Below, in pieces: positions 41,668-52,138 of a stretch of DNA of 64,000 nucleotides (positions are counted from its first letter, which is position 1; each line of letters opens with the position of its first letter). The stretch is taken from assembly GCA_040905505.1 (NCBI GenBank), contig JBBDRL010000089.1:28607-92606 (forward strand). Reading direction: 5' to 3'. The DNA comes from WHSP01 sp040905505 (GTDB taxonomy: Bacteria > Gemmatimonadota > Gemmatimonadetes > Longimicrobiales > Longimicrobiaceae). The translations under genes and the position numbers were made by a program. The notes under the pieces were generated by a model, which saw nothing but the letters and a program-made list of their open reading frames with translations, searched no databases and was not told where the DNA came from.

Positions 41668-42090
41668 TCATCGAAAGGCCGCCGCGGGCAGCTCCGCCGC
41701 ACCCGCGACGATATCCGCGACGGTGGTCTCGCGGAAGAAGCCACGCAGCTCGGAGGCGACTCTCTTCCAGCGGTGATGTGCCACGCACGGCGCCGCGTCG
41801 CTACAATGGCGCCGCATCAGCAGACAACGGTCCTCGATCGGGTCGAACTGCTCGATCACCCGCGCGAGCGACACCTCGTCAGCCGGCTGCGCGAGGACGA
41901 ACCCACCCGCCGGGCCGCGCGTCGAGTTGAGCGTTCCGGAACGCGCCAGCACGTGCATCACCTTGGAAAGGTAATTTCGGGGAATCCCCAGATCCGCGGC
42001 GATCGTGTCGACCCGGACCGGTCCGGCGTCCTCCTGCGAGGCGATGTAGAGCACCGCTCGAAGCGCATACTCGGCTGTCTGATTCAGCAT
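41668..42090 (-). CDS. Rrf2-family regulator (NsrR-like)
   Basis: 140 residues from ATG 42090, fixed by AGGGAG at 4 nt. Winged HTH: LNQTAEYALRAVLYIAS, LGIPRNYLSKVMHVLARSG, STRGPAGGFVLAQP. Three Cys (DRCLLMRRHC, APCVAHH) in a C-x6-C-x5-C spacing could hold an Fe-S cluster, as in the NO sensor NsrR and in IscR. Lies next to the CRP/FNR unit and near many NO genes, so an NO-sensing role is likely. The cluster type and ligand set are not proven by sequence. Confidence 0.82.
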   Translation of the reverse strand: MLNQTAEYALRAVLYIASQEDAGPVRVDTIAADLGIPRNYLSKVMHVLARSGTLNSTRGPAGGFVLAQPADEVSLARVIEQFDPIEDRCLLMRRHCSDAAPCVAHHRWKRVASELRGFFRETTVADIVAGAAELPAAAFR

Positions 42091-42599
42091 CGATCTCCCT
42101 GCATTTCGTCCAGAATTCGGACCGGACCTCCACAGCCACTGCCGGTGGTGTTCCGGCCGTCGGCCCATCGACCCCCTCTGCCGGTCACGGCGATCGTCCC
42201 CCCGCATGCCCAGGGAGCCTCCGGATCGTACCTGAAAGTGATGCTTGCCGGGCAGCACGTCCATCGTGACTTGGTGCCAGGTGGCCGGACTCTGCAAGAA
42301 TGACCTCCCCGGCGGTGCCGTCGCGCCGACCAGGTCCTCTCACGCAGGGACAGGTACACCGTGCAGAGGTAAGCTCGCGCAGTGCGGCTCGACTAGCTGT
42401 GACGATCGTCACAGTTCGAGCTCGCGTGACAACGTGCCGAGATTCTCCCCCAGGCCGTTCGAGACGCATCCACCGGCTCCGTGCGCCTCTCGCGAGCGGC
42501 GCCGGGTTGTCAATCGGCGGCAGGCGTGGCTATCATTCTCGCCCGGGCATTCGCTGTCCACCGTCCCGACCCCACATTACACCATCGCGGTAACTCATC
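42091..42599. other. Divergent intergenic region with CRP-type box
   Basis: 509 bp between the Rrf2 gene (minus) and an exported-protein gene (plus). The only clear element is CRP-type box 5 at 42398-42413. Open frames across the region are Arg/Pro-rich shadows with no signal or domain. Confidence 0.5.
42398..42413. promoter_or_regulatory. CRP/FNR-type box 5 (TGTGAC-GATC-GTCACA)
   Basis: Perfect palindrome, extended to 18 bp as CTGTGACGATCGTCACAG. It is the best match in the window. It lies 308 bp upstream of the Rrf2 start and 187 bp upstream of the gene at 42600. Confidence 0.68.
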
Positions 42600-43073
42600 A
42601 TGCGACTCGCTACGGCGCTCCTTGCCCTGCTCGTCACGGCGCCCAGTCTGGCTGCCCAGGTCGAGAATCCGTTCATGCTCGAACCCGGTGACAGGATCCG
42701 GCTCGCCGCGCCCGCACCGAGCGACGCGGCCGTGGAAGCCGACGTCGTCGATGTCAGCGGCACCACCTTCAACTTCGCCATCGCTGACGCTCCCGACGTG
42801 GTGCTCACCCGGTCGTTCGCCGGCCTGGACACCCTGGAGGTGCGTGCCAGCTCGCGCCGACATAGTGCGCGCAGCGGCGCCATCTGGGGTCTCTATCTGG
42901 GCGCCGCCGCTGGCCTCATCGGTGGGCCCTTCTACGCCACCAGCGGCTCCATGGAGACCGGCACCGCCGTCGGTGTATTCGGTAGCGCCGGCGGGCTCGC
43001 TGGCGCTTTGACCGGGGCCGCCGTCGGCGCCCTCCTCTCTCCTGAACGCTGGTATCGCTACGTCGTCCGCTGA
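42600..43073 (+). CDS. Exported protein with glycine-zipper segment
   Basis: 157 residues. Signal peptide MRLATALLALLVTAPSLAAQ with probable cleavage after AAQ or SLA. The mature part starts with a beta-rich segment (MLEPGDRIRLAAPAPSD, VVDVSGTTFNFAIAD), then a Gly/Ala-rich hydrophobic region (about 95-145) with repeated GxxxG spacing (GLYLGAAAGLIGGPF, GSAGGLAGALTGAAVGALL). Such zippers are common in small envelope proteins that insert in or span a membrane. No specific family. Marks the end of the nitrogen-oxide region. Confidence 0.65.
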   Translation: MRLATALLALLVTAPSLAAQVENPFMLEPGDRIRLAAPAPSDAAVEADVVDVSGTTFNFAIADAPDVVLTRSFAGLDTLEVRASSRRHSARSGAIWGLYLGAAAGLIGGPFYATSGSMETGTAVGVFGSAGGLAGALTGAAVGALLSPERWYRYVVR

Positions 43074-43334
43074 AGGCGGCCCGAGCCGCGCGCGAAAACT
43101 TCCAGACTTGACGCGCTCTGCTCAACCGGGCATCTTTGTCTCTTCTACCGGCGCATCGCTGTTTCAACGCTGAACACCGCTTCATAGGTTCGCCACCACC
43201 CGGCGGACATGGTACGAGCTGCGCCCTGGTCTCTTCGTTGCAGCGACTTATTGGCTGTCGGCATGTCAGATGAAATGGGTCAGGACGCGCGAAGCTCGAT
43301 TCCCGCCGCCCGGCCCCGTTTCCCGTCCGCGCCA

Positions 43335-43350
43335 TCTGTGGTAACACAGA
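43335..43350. promoter_or_regulatory. Inverted repeat TCTGTG-GTAA-CACAGA
   Basis: Perfect 6-bp arms with a 4-bp centre. Resembles a CRP-type site in its outer bases but lacks the TGTGA/TCACA core. Possible operator, low confidence. Confidence 0.25.
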
Positions 43351-43405
43351 GTTGCGCGGACGTGCTCACGTGCCTGCGTGCGTCACGCCGAACCGGCTGC
43401 CGGTA

Positions 43406-43441
43406 TCTGGACGCTGCTTGTGGAAAAGTCCAGAACTTTTT
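43406..43441 (+). terminator. Possible intrinsic terminator or attenuator
   Basis: TCTGGAC and GTCCAGA form a 7-bp stem with a 15-nt loop, followed by ACTTTTTCT. It is 333 bp after the gene at 42600 and 74 bp before the TPR gene, so it may be a late terminator or a leader attenuator. Confidence 0.4.
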
Positions 43442-43514
43442 CTGTGATGCGGGGTTAAGCCCTCTGTACGGCCCCAGCGGCCGATTCGTTCACTCAAGAC
43501 CGGAGTTGTGGTAA

Positions 43515-45191
43515 ATGCGACGCTTCGTACCTCGCGCCTTCATGACGGCAGCGGTCGCCGTCACGGCCGCCGCCTGCGCGGCCGGCGGCGCCGGAGTCGA
43601 CCTGGGAGGTGACCTGGGCGGACGTTATCTCGTCATGATCCCCGCCCTCGAGGGGCCGGAAGGCGCCGCCGTGGCCGAGGAGCTGCGCGGCCTGATCACC
43701 ACGAACATGTCGACGCATGCCGCGCTCAACAACGCCGCGATCCGGGCGTCGATGAGCGAATACGATGTCGAGGAGCTCAACGAGATCGCCGCGCGTCAGC
43801 TCGCCCAGGTGATCAACGTGCAGCTCGTCTCCTGGGGATCCGTCAGCCAGGCGGGCGCCGGACTCGAGGCCGACGTGCGCTTCATCGACGTGGGCAGCGG
43901 CGACGAGATCCCGCTCGAGAACGTCGGCGGCGCCACCGCACCGGAGCTGGCGCAGGCGATCTTCGACAACTTCCAGGGAGCCGTCGAAGGCATCCGCCAG
44001 GCCGCGTTCTGTAACGACTACCTCTCGAGCAGCCAGTTCGAACGGGCGCTCGAGACCTGTGAGAACGCTCTCGCCATCGTGCCCACCAGCACCGCCGCGC
44101 TCTACGGTAAGGCGACCGCCCTCCTGAACATGGAGGGACGGAACGAGGACGCCCTCGCGACCTACGAGGATCTCCTCGAGATCGACCCGACCCATCAGGA
44201 CGCCCTGCTCGGCGCCGGTCTCGCGGCCAGCCGCCTCGAGCGGCAGGACCAGGCCATGACCTTCTATAACCGCTATATGGAGGTCAACCCGGGCAACATC
44301 GACGTCCGCATGACCGTCGCCAACGACATCGCGCAGACCGGCGACTACATCTCCGCCTTCCGCCTCCTCGAGGGCGCCGGAGACGAAGCCGCCGAGAGTG
44401 AGGGCTTCCAGGGGTTCCTCTTCGGTATTGCCACGGCCGCGGGCCGCCGCGCCGAGGAGCTGAACGATCCCGCCGCCGAGGAGATCTATTCGGCCGCGCT
44501 CGACGCGTACCGCGCTGCCTACTCCAACGGCGAGGACCTCGAACCCTCCGCACTGCGCAACGCAATCGCGGTGAACAACGCGCTCGGGCGGACCGACGAT
44601 GCGATCGCGCTGGCTGAGGAAGCTACACAGCGCTTCGCGGACGACCCCCAGATGTGGTCCCAGTATGCCACCGTCCTGAATACCGCCGAACGGTATCAGG
44701 AGGCGGCTCAGGCAATGACCCGCGTGATCGAGCTCAACCCGGACTATGAGAACATCTACATTCGGCGCGCTCAGGCATACCTGAACGCGAACCAGCGCCA
44801 GCTCGCCCTCGCGGATCTCGACCAGGCGGCAGACCGTGGGGACCCGGACACTGTTGCTCAGGTTCTGTATGGCGTCGCTGTTCGCTCGATTCAGGCAGAG
44901 GACTTCGCCGACGCGGTCAGCATCCTTCAGCCGGCTTATCAGTACGCATCCGGCCAGATGCGCAGCGACATCGCCTTTTACTGGGGCTATGGGCTCTATC
45001 AGCAGGGCCTCGCGATTGCTCAGGCCAATGAGGCTGGAAACGCACAGCAGGCCCAGCGTGCGCTAACGTTCTTCCGCCCTGCCCTCGAGCGAGTTCAGGA
45101 GTCGAACCATGCCCAGGCTGCTCAAGTAGCAGACGCCGCGCAGCAGTACATCGCCAACCAGGAAGCCATCATCCAGGCGGCTAACCGCTAA
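43515..45191 (+). CDS. TPR-repeat lipoprotein
   Basis: 558 residues. N-terminal signal with Cys21 in TAAACAAGG, a lipobox-like site. Residues about 35-150 form a non-TPR domain (VMIPALEGPEGAAVAEELRG, ARQLAQVINVQLVSWGSVS) of the kind that assembles a surface-located binding region. From about 175 to the end TPR units follow, for example FERALETCENALAIVPTSTAALYGKA, ALATYEDLLEIDP, AMTRVIELNPDYENIYIRRA, LALADLDQAADRG. A protein-interaction scaffold in the envelope is likely; the partner is unknown. The gene is monocistronic, closed by the hairpin at 45210-45255. Confidence 0.78.
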   Translation: MRRFVPRAFMTAAVAVTAAACAAGGAGVDLGGDLGGRYLVMIPALEGPEGAAVAEELRGLITTNMSTHAALNNAAIRASMSEYDVEELNEIAARQLAQVINVQLVSWGSVSQAGAGLEADVRFIDVGSGDEIPLENVGGATAPELAQAIFDNFQGAVEGIRQAAFCNDYLSSSQFERALETCENALAIVPTSTAALYGKATALLNMEGRNEDALATYEDLLEIDPTHQDALLGAGLAASRLERQDQAMTFYNRYMEVNPGNIDVRMTVANDIAQTGDYISAFRLLEGAGDEAAESEGFQGFLFGIATAAGRRAEELNDPAAEEIYSAALDAYRAAYSNGEDLEPSALRNAIAVNNALGRTDDAIALAEEATQRFADDPQMWSQYATVLNTAERYQEAAQAMTRVIELNPDYENIYIRRAQAYLNANQRQLALADLDQAADRGDPDTVAQVLYGVAVRSIQAEDFADAVSILQPAYQYASGQMRSDIAFYWGYGLYQQGLAIAQANEAGNAQQAQRALTFFRPALERVQESNHAQAAQVADAAQQYIANQEAIIQAANR

Positions 45192-45209
45192 TCGGCTTTC
45201 TGGTCGCAA

Positions 45210-45255
45210 CACGAGAAGACCCCCGGCCGCTTCGGCGGCCGGGGGTCTTCTCGTG
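45210..45255 (+). terminator. Strong UUCG hairpin after the TPR gene
   Basis: Perfect 21-bp stem with the stable TTCG loop, 19 nt after the TPR stop. No T-run follows (CCCGCC), so it is not a classical intrinsic terminator, but the stem is strong enough to insulate the dcw promoter at 45331 and may work with other factors. Confidence 0.8.
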
Positions 45256-45330
45256 CCCGCCATCCCGAACAACTCCCGAAATACGCCCCCCATAACGACC
45301 TACGTACCCCGCGCCGCCACTGCATAACCC

Positions 45331-45358
45331 TTGACGCACCGTCTCCCGCGCGTAGCTT
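45331..45358 (+). promoter_or_regulatory. Promoter of the dcw cluster
   Basis: TTGACG (45331-45336), 16-bp spacer, TAGCTT (45353-45358): a good sigma70-type promoter just before the MraZ boxes. Transcription would start around 45365, so the boxes overlap the start region, fitting repression. Confidence 0.65.
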
Positions 45359-45369
45359 AGGGGGAAGAG

Positions 45370-45394
45370 TGGGGAGAAGTGGGGGGGAGTGGGG
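45370..45394 (+). promoter_or_regulatory. MraZ operator, three TGGGG boxes
   Basis: TGGGG at 45370, 45380 and 45390, each separated by 5 bp. This matches the TGGGN-N5 triplet known to be bound by MraZ upstream of its own gene. A weaker copy (GGGGG) lies one period before. Confidence 0.88.
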
Positions 45395-45418
45395 AGACAG
45401 CACCACCAAGGGGTACGG

Positions 45419-45850
45419 ATGAGCGGCTTTCTCGGCAGCTACGTGCATCAGGTCGACGAGAAGGGCAGGCTGAGCCTGCCCGCGTCGTTCCGGCGCGGAG
45501 TTACGGAGGGGCCGCTCGTCGTTGTCCAGGTACACGACAGCGCGCTGACGTTGTACCCGGAGGGGACGTGGCGGGAGGTGGAGGCGCGGCTGTTGGAGTT
45601 GTTACGGAGGCAGCCGGAGTCACGGCCGTACGTGCTGGGAATCACGGCGAACGCGGTGGAGGCGGTGCCGGACAAGCAGGGGCGGATTCTGGTGCCGCAG
45701 CGTCTGATGCAGGCGATCGGTGTGACGGATGCGGCGTTGCTGGTCGGGGTGATCGATCGGATCGAGGTATGGGATCCGGACCGGTTCGGGACGGCGGTGT
45801 CGGAGCGGAAGCCGGAGTTCGACGCATATGCCGCGCAGGTGTTCTCATGA
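45419..45850 (+). CDS. mraZ: Transcriptional regulator MraZ
   Basis: 143 residues, two AbrB-like SpoVT domains. The hallmark DEKGRLSLPASFRRG is at about residue 13 and the second DKQGRILVPQRLMQA near 93. Binds its own promoter boxes as a ring-shaped oligomer. First gene of the dcw cluster, 25 bp downstream of the triple operator, so autoregulation is expected. The start ATG 45419 gives the usual N-terminus. Confidence 0.95.
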   Translation: MSGFLGSYVHQVDEKGRLSLPASFRRGVTEGPLVVVQVHDSALTLYPEGTWREVEARLLELLRRQPESRPYVLGITANAVEAVPDKQGRILVPQRLMQAIGVTDAALLVGVIDRIEVWDPDRFGTAVSERKPEFDAYAAQVFS

Positions 45851-45878
45851 GCGGTCGGAGCTTGAACGGATCTGAGGA

Positions 45879-46955
45879 ATGAGCGGCGGGAGAGGGCCTT
45901 TCCCGCGCATGGGGAGCGCCGCGGGCGTGGCGGTGCGCGGCGTGCATGCGCCGCCATCTGTGAAGCTCGGGGCGGTCTGGATCGGCAGTTCACATCGGTT
46001 CTCGGAACCGACCACAGGATGGAGGGCGTTGCACGAATCGTCTTACCACGTGCCGGTCATGGTGGAGGAGGTGCTGCACTTCCTTCGCCCGCGGCGCGGT
46101 GGGCTCTACCTCGATGGAACGCTGGGCGCGGGCGGGCACGCGGAGGCCATACTCGGTGCCTCGGCGGACGCGCAGGTCATCGGCGTCGACCGGGATCCGG
46201 AGGCCCTCGCCCACGCCACCGCGCGGCTCGCGCCGTTCGGCGATCGAATCCGGTTCATTCGCTCGACTTTTGCACAGGCGACGGACCAGGCGGGGCTGGG
46301 CGAGGACACGCTCGCGGGCGCCCTGCTGGACCTCGGGATCTCGTCGCATCAGGTCGACGAACCCGCGCGGGGTTTCACGTTCCGTAGTGGGGCGCCGCTC
46401 GACATGCGGATGGAGGGGGCCGGCGACCGCCGCAGCGCAGCGGACCTGCTGAACGAGCTGCCGGAGGAGGAGCTGGCGACGATCTTCTACCGCTACGGCG
46501 AGGAGCGGCGCTCTCGGCGGCTGGCGCGGATCCTTGTGGAGATGAGGAGGTCGGCCCCGCTGGTGGAGAGTGATCAGCTTTCGGCGGCGCTCGAGCGGGC
46601 GATTCCCCGGGCGACGATGCAGGACCGCGCGCGCATCTTCCAGGCGCTCCGCATCGCGGTGAACGACGAAGTCGACGAGCTGGGATCGGTGCTTCCGCTT
46701 CTGCGCGAAGCGCTCTCGCCCGGCGGCGTTCTCGTAGTCATCTCGTATCATTCGTTGGAGGACCGGATTGTAAAGGATTCGTTTCGGGAGTGGAGCCGGG
46801 AGTGCATCTGCCCGCCCGGTCTGCCGATCTGCCGGTGCCGGGGGAAGCGGCTGGGCGTCGCCCTGACGCGCAAGCCGGTGATGGCGCGGGAAGCGGAGGT
46901 GGAGGGCAATCCACGTTCGAGGAGCGCGCGGCTGCGGGCGTGGAGGAAGGCGTGA
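45879..46955 (+). CDS. rsmH: 16S rRNA m4C1402 methyltransferase RsmH (MraW)
   Basis: N4-methylates C1402 of 16S rRNA using SAM. 358 residues from ATG 45879, but the family begins near residue 56 (SYHVPVMVEEVLHFLRP), so the first 50 residues are extra; TTG 46029 is the closer alternative start. SAM motif DGTLGAGGHAEAIL, catalytic-site DLGISSHQVDEPARGFTFR, and the C-terminal SYHSLEDRIVKDSFREW are complete. CxC pairs in CICPPGLPICRCRGKRLG are also family-like. It ends in GTGA with ftsL. Confidence 0.93.
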   Translation: MSGGRGPFPRMGSAAGVAVRGVHAPPSVKLGAVWIGSSHRFSEPTTGWRALHESSYHVPVMVEEVLHFLRPRRGGLYLDGTLGAGGHAEAILGASADAQVIGVDRDPEALAHATARLAPFGDRIRFIRSTFAQATDQAGLGEDTLAGALLDLGISSHQVDEPARGFTFRSGAPLDMRMEGAGDRRSAADLLNELPEEELATIFYRYGEERRSRRLARILVEMRRSAPLVESDQLSAALERAIPRATMQDRARIFQALRIAVNDEVDELGSVLPLLREALSPGGVLVVISYHSLEDRIVKDSFREWSRECICPPGLPICRCRGKRLGVALTRKPVMAREAEVEGNPRSRSARLRAWRKA

Positions 46956-47266
46956 GCAGGCGAGGAGCGAAGCGGGCCGATCGACGGAGCCCCCGGGGCG
47001 TAGTGAGCGTCGGGCTCTGGCTCGTGCTGTTGCTGGCGGCGCTCTCGTTCGTCACCTGGCGTCAGGCGCGTGGAGTTCAGATGGAGCGTGCGCTGCGCCA
47101 GGTCGAGACGGATCGCGGCATCGCCGAGGCCGAGCGGGTCGCGGCTGTCCGCCGGGTCGAGGAGCTGCGTAGCCGGGTTCGCATCATGCGCGTGGCGCGG
47201 GACCGCCTCGGGATGCGACTGCCTACGGATCGGGAGATCGTATTTCTGCCGGTCGGGTCGCCATGA
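46952..47266 (+). CDS. ftsL: Cell division protein FtsL-like
   Basis: 104 residues from GTG 46952, which overlaps the rsmH stop. Basic cytoplasmic tail (about 1-20), one transmembrane helix (about 25-43, VSVGLWLVLLLAALSFVTW) and a long periplasmic coiled coil (about 45-90, ERALRQVETDRGIAEAE). This topology and the place between rsmH and ftsI identify it as FtsL, a scaffold that binds FtsQ and activates FtsW-FtsI. FtsL proteins diverge greatly in sequence, so the call rests on topology and synteny. Confidence 0.85.
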   Translation: MSRRGAKRADRRSPRGVVSVGLWLVLLLAALSFVTWRQARGVQMERALRQVETDRGIAEAERVAAVRRVEELRSRVRIMRVARDRLGMRLPTDREIVFLPVGSP

Positions 47267-49253
47267 GCGGTGCCAGAGGTCAATGGGGTGGCGGGCGTTC
47301 GGCGCGGACGATACGCCGTGGGATGCTGCTGACCTGCTTCTTCCTGGCGGGGAGTCTGGTTCTCGCGAAGGCGGCGCAGCTCCAGGTGGTCGAGCACGAC
47401 CGGTGGGTGGCCGCGGCCGAGGACCAGCACCGGGAGCGCGTCGAGCTTCCCGCGCGGCGTGGCGGGATCTTCGACCGCGAAGGGGCACCGCTCGCGCTCA
47501 GCCACGAGATGTACCGCGTCTCACTGGCCCCTGGCGAGCTGCGCGATCGACGGGAAGCCGAGCAGGCGCTCGCGGCCGGCCTCGGCATCTCGACCGCCGA
47601 GGCGGCTGCAGCGGTGGGCTCCGAAGGTCGCTGGGTCGTTCTCCCCGGCCGCTACACCGCGGAGCAGCGGCGTCGGGTCGGATCGTTGCGGGGGATCTAT
47701 TTCGACCGGGAGTTCGAGCGCTTCTATCCTCAGGGCGATATCGGACGCGAGGTGATCGGCGCGGTGACCCGTGATGGCCGTGCGCTCGGCGGCATCGAGC
47801 AGGAGCTGAACGATCTGCTGCGGGGGCAGCCTGGCTACACGCTCCTGCGGCGGGACGGTCAGGGCCGGGCGCAGCGGGCACTCTCGCTCCCCGTCGTGCC
47901 TCCGGAGGACGGTGCCAATCTCTACCTGACCATCGACTTCGATCTCCAGGAGATTGCGGCCGCCGCCCTCGGTGACGCCATCGAGCAGACGGGCTCGAGC
48001 GGGGGCGACCTGCTCATCGCCGATCCGCGGACGGGCGAGTTGCTTGCGGCTGTCTCGCGCCGGCCGGGCCGAACGCGCAGCCTTACGGCGATCACCGAGC
48101 CCTACGAGCCCGGCTCCACCCTGAAGCCTTTCCTCGCCGCGACACTGCTCACCGAAGGACGGGCCGCGCTGAGCGATTCCGTCTTCGCCGAAGAGGGTCT
48201 CTGGCGCGACGGGAGCCGCACCTTCCGCGATACATCCCCCCACGAATGGCTCTCGTTGCGAGATGCCCTCGAGGTATCCAGCAACATCGCCCTGGTGAAG
48301 TTCGCCAGCCGGCTCAGCGCCGGCCAGCAGTATGCGTATCTGCGAGATTTCGGCTTCGGCACCGCGACGGGAATCGATTATCCTTCCGAGTCCTCGGGGC
48401 TCCTCCGGCGACCGGCGCAGTGGTCGCGGCTCAGCTCGGGCAGCCTCGCGATGGGCTATGAGGTTTCGGTAACCCCCCTTCAGATGATCGCGGCCTACGG
48501 GGCGCTCGCGAACGGCGGCGTATTGATGGAGCCCTACCTCGTCCGCGAGGTGCGCGGCTCCGATGGCAGGACGCTCTTCCGCCGGGAGCCGCGGGAACTG
48601 CGGCGGGTCGTTCCCGAGGAGGTCGCCCGCGCGGTCACGGAGGTGCTGGTCGCCGTCGTCGAGGAGGGCACAGCCTCCAGGGCCTCGCTCGAGACGTTTT
48701 CGGTCGCGGGCAAGACCGGCACCTCCCGGCGTGTAGCGAACGGGGGGTATGCGGCCGGTTCCTACACCTCGACCTTCGCCGGCTATTTCCCGGCAGAAGA
48801 CCCGCAGATCGTGATACTGGTGAAGCTCGAGGAGCCACAGGGCGACTATTACGGCGGTCTCACCGCGGCGCCGGTCACGCGCGAGACGTTGCAGGGGATC
48901 CTCGCCGCCCGCACCCCGGGGATCGACGTTCGGTCGCTGCTGGCGACGCGAGCCGCCGCCGAGACAGCCTCGGGCCCGGGCCAGTCGGCCCCGGTCGACC
49001 CGCCGCCGAATCGGGACGGCACCTACGTCTTCATGCTCGATGACGGGGTGCCCGATCGGGATGATCCCGTCGGCACCTCCGCGGTGGTGGTGCCAGACGT
49101 GGAAGGCGTCACGTTCCGGGAGGCGGTGCGACGCATGCACGCGGCGGGGCTTCGGGTGCGGATCTCGGGGTCGGGAAGGGTCGCCGAACTGAGCCCCACC
49201 GCGGGCACGCCCGTCCAGGCCGGGAGCGTCGTCGTGGTCTCGGGGGGGTCGCT

Positions 49254-49257
<4 letters not shown>
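47263..49257 (+). CDS. ftsI: Septal transpeptidase FtsI (PBP3) with C-terminal PASTA domain
   Basis: Cross-links septal murein. 664 residues: anchor helix (about 20-38), PBP dimerisation domain (about 60-210), transpeptidase with Ser285-x-x-Lys288 (PGSTLKPF), SSN at 339-341 and KTGT in VAGKTGTSRR. After a linker, a PASTA domain (about 605-664, VVVPDVEGVTFREAVRRM). PASTA in FtsI is common in SpoVD/Pbp2x-type and in several deep-branching phyla, less so in proteobacteria. Overlaps ftsL by ATGA and murE by GTGA. Confidence 0.93.
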
Positions 49258-50734
<1,477 letters not shown>

Positions 50735-50738
<4 letters not shown>

Positions 50739-52138
50739 GCAACCGGTTCTGGAACGATCGAGAGGTGCGCACGGCACTCGGGCTCGACGAGGGGACGGCC
50801 GATCCGGTCTTCGCCGCGATCTCGACGGACACCCGCAAGATCGCCGAGGGCGACCTGTTCGTCGCCCTGCAGGGCGACAACTTCGACGGCCACGATTTCC
50901 TCGCTGTCGCGGCGGAAGCGGGGGCCCGCGGGGTTGTGATCAGCGATCCCTCGGCCGTGGTGACCGCCGGGGTGAAGAGCTACGTGGTCGACGACACCCT
51001 GATCGCCCTTGGCCGCCTCGCACATCACAGGCGGCTCAAGCTGACCGCGCGCTTCATCGGTGTGGTGGGCAGCAATGGGAAGACCAGCACGAAGGAGCTC
51101 ATCCGGGCGGTGGTAGCGACCCGTTTCCGCACAGCCGCCACCGAGGGTAATCTAAACAACCGCATCGGCGTGCCGCTGACGCTGCTCGGGATTCCAGAGG
51201 ATACGGAAGTCGCCGTGATCGAGATGGGAACCAATCGGCCCGGCGAGATCGCGACGTTGGGGGAGATCGTCCGGCCCGATACCGTGGTGATCACGTCGAT
51301 CGGCGAGGAGCATCTGGAGCTCCTGGGTGACCTCGAAGGCGTGCTCGCCGAAGAAACCTCGGTGCTCGAGTCGCTCGCGTCCGGTGGCCTCGCCTTCGTC
51401 GCCGATACGCCCGACACGCTGCCGCGGCGCGCCCGGGAGATGATCGGCCGCAACCGCGTCCGCGTCGCGGGAATCGGGGAGGGCGCGGAAATCCGGCCCG
51501 ACGGGGGCGATCGCGGCATACAGGTTCTCGAGGACGGCGGCACGCGATGGCGCTGGCGGGGCGTCGAGGTCGAGCTGCCGATTCCGGGCCGCTTCAACGT
51601 CCGCAATGCCCTCCTCGCGCTCGGGATCGCGCTCGACCTGAGCATCCCCTCGCAGGACGCGGTGCGATCGCTGGGCAGCGTGAGGCTGCCGAAGCTCAGG
51701 GGCGAGTGGCACCGGCACGGCGAGCTGCGGGTGCTCGCCGACTGCTACAACGCCAATCCGCCGAGCGTCGCGGCCGCCGTGGAATTGCTCGGATCGCTGC
51801 CCGCACGCGGTCGGCGAATCGCCGTGCTCGGCACGATGAGAGAGCTCGGTGAAAGCGCCGCGCAGCTCCACGCCGCCTCGGCGAGCCGCATCGCCAAAAT
51901 GGTGGGCGATCGGATCGATCTCGTCGTCGCCACCGGCGAATTCGCCCCTGCCTTCGCGGCGTACCGGGAGAAGTTGGGCGATCAGGTCATCATCAGCGAG
52001 GACCCGCTCGAGGCATACGAGAGGGTGCGGCCCGAGCTCCGCCCTACGGATACGATCCTCCTGAAGGCGTCGCGTGGCGACCAGCTCGAGCGGTGGCTGC
52101 CCCTCCTGGAACGCGATCTCGGCGCGGCGGAGGTCTGA
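50735..52138 (+). CDS. murF: UDP-MurNAc-pentapeptide synthetase MurF
   Basis: Joins D-Ala-D-Ala to the UDP-MurNAc-tripeptide. 467 residues. N-terminal DSRKI-like STDTRKIAEGDLFVAL, ATP site GVVGSNGKTSTKELI near residue 110, GNLNNRIGVPLTLL, and DCYNANPPSV in the C-terminal domain, all typical of MurF. It starts in the murE stop (TTGA) and ends directly against mraY. No ddl gene is in the cluster to make its D-Ala-D-Ala. Confidence 0.94.

Larger units (their letters stand above)
43074..43514. other. Intergenic region before the TPR lipoprotein gene
   Basis: 441 bp without a convincing gene. Contains a 16-bp inverted repeat TCTGTG-GTAA-CACAGA (43335-43350) and a hairpin with a T-run (43406-43441), listed separately. 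The promoter of the TPR gene should be here, but no clear -35/-10 pair is seen. Confidence 0.45.
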
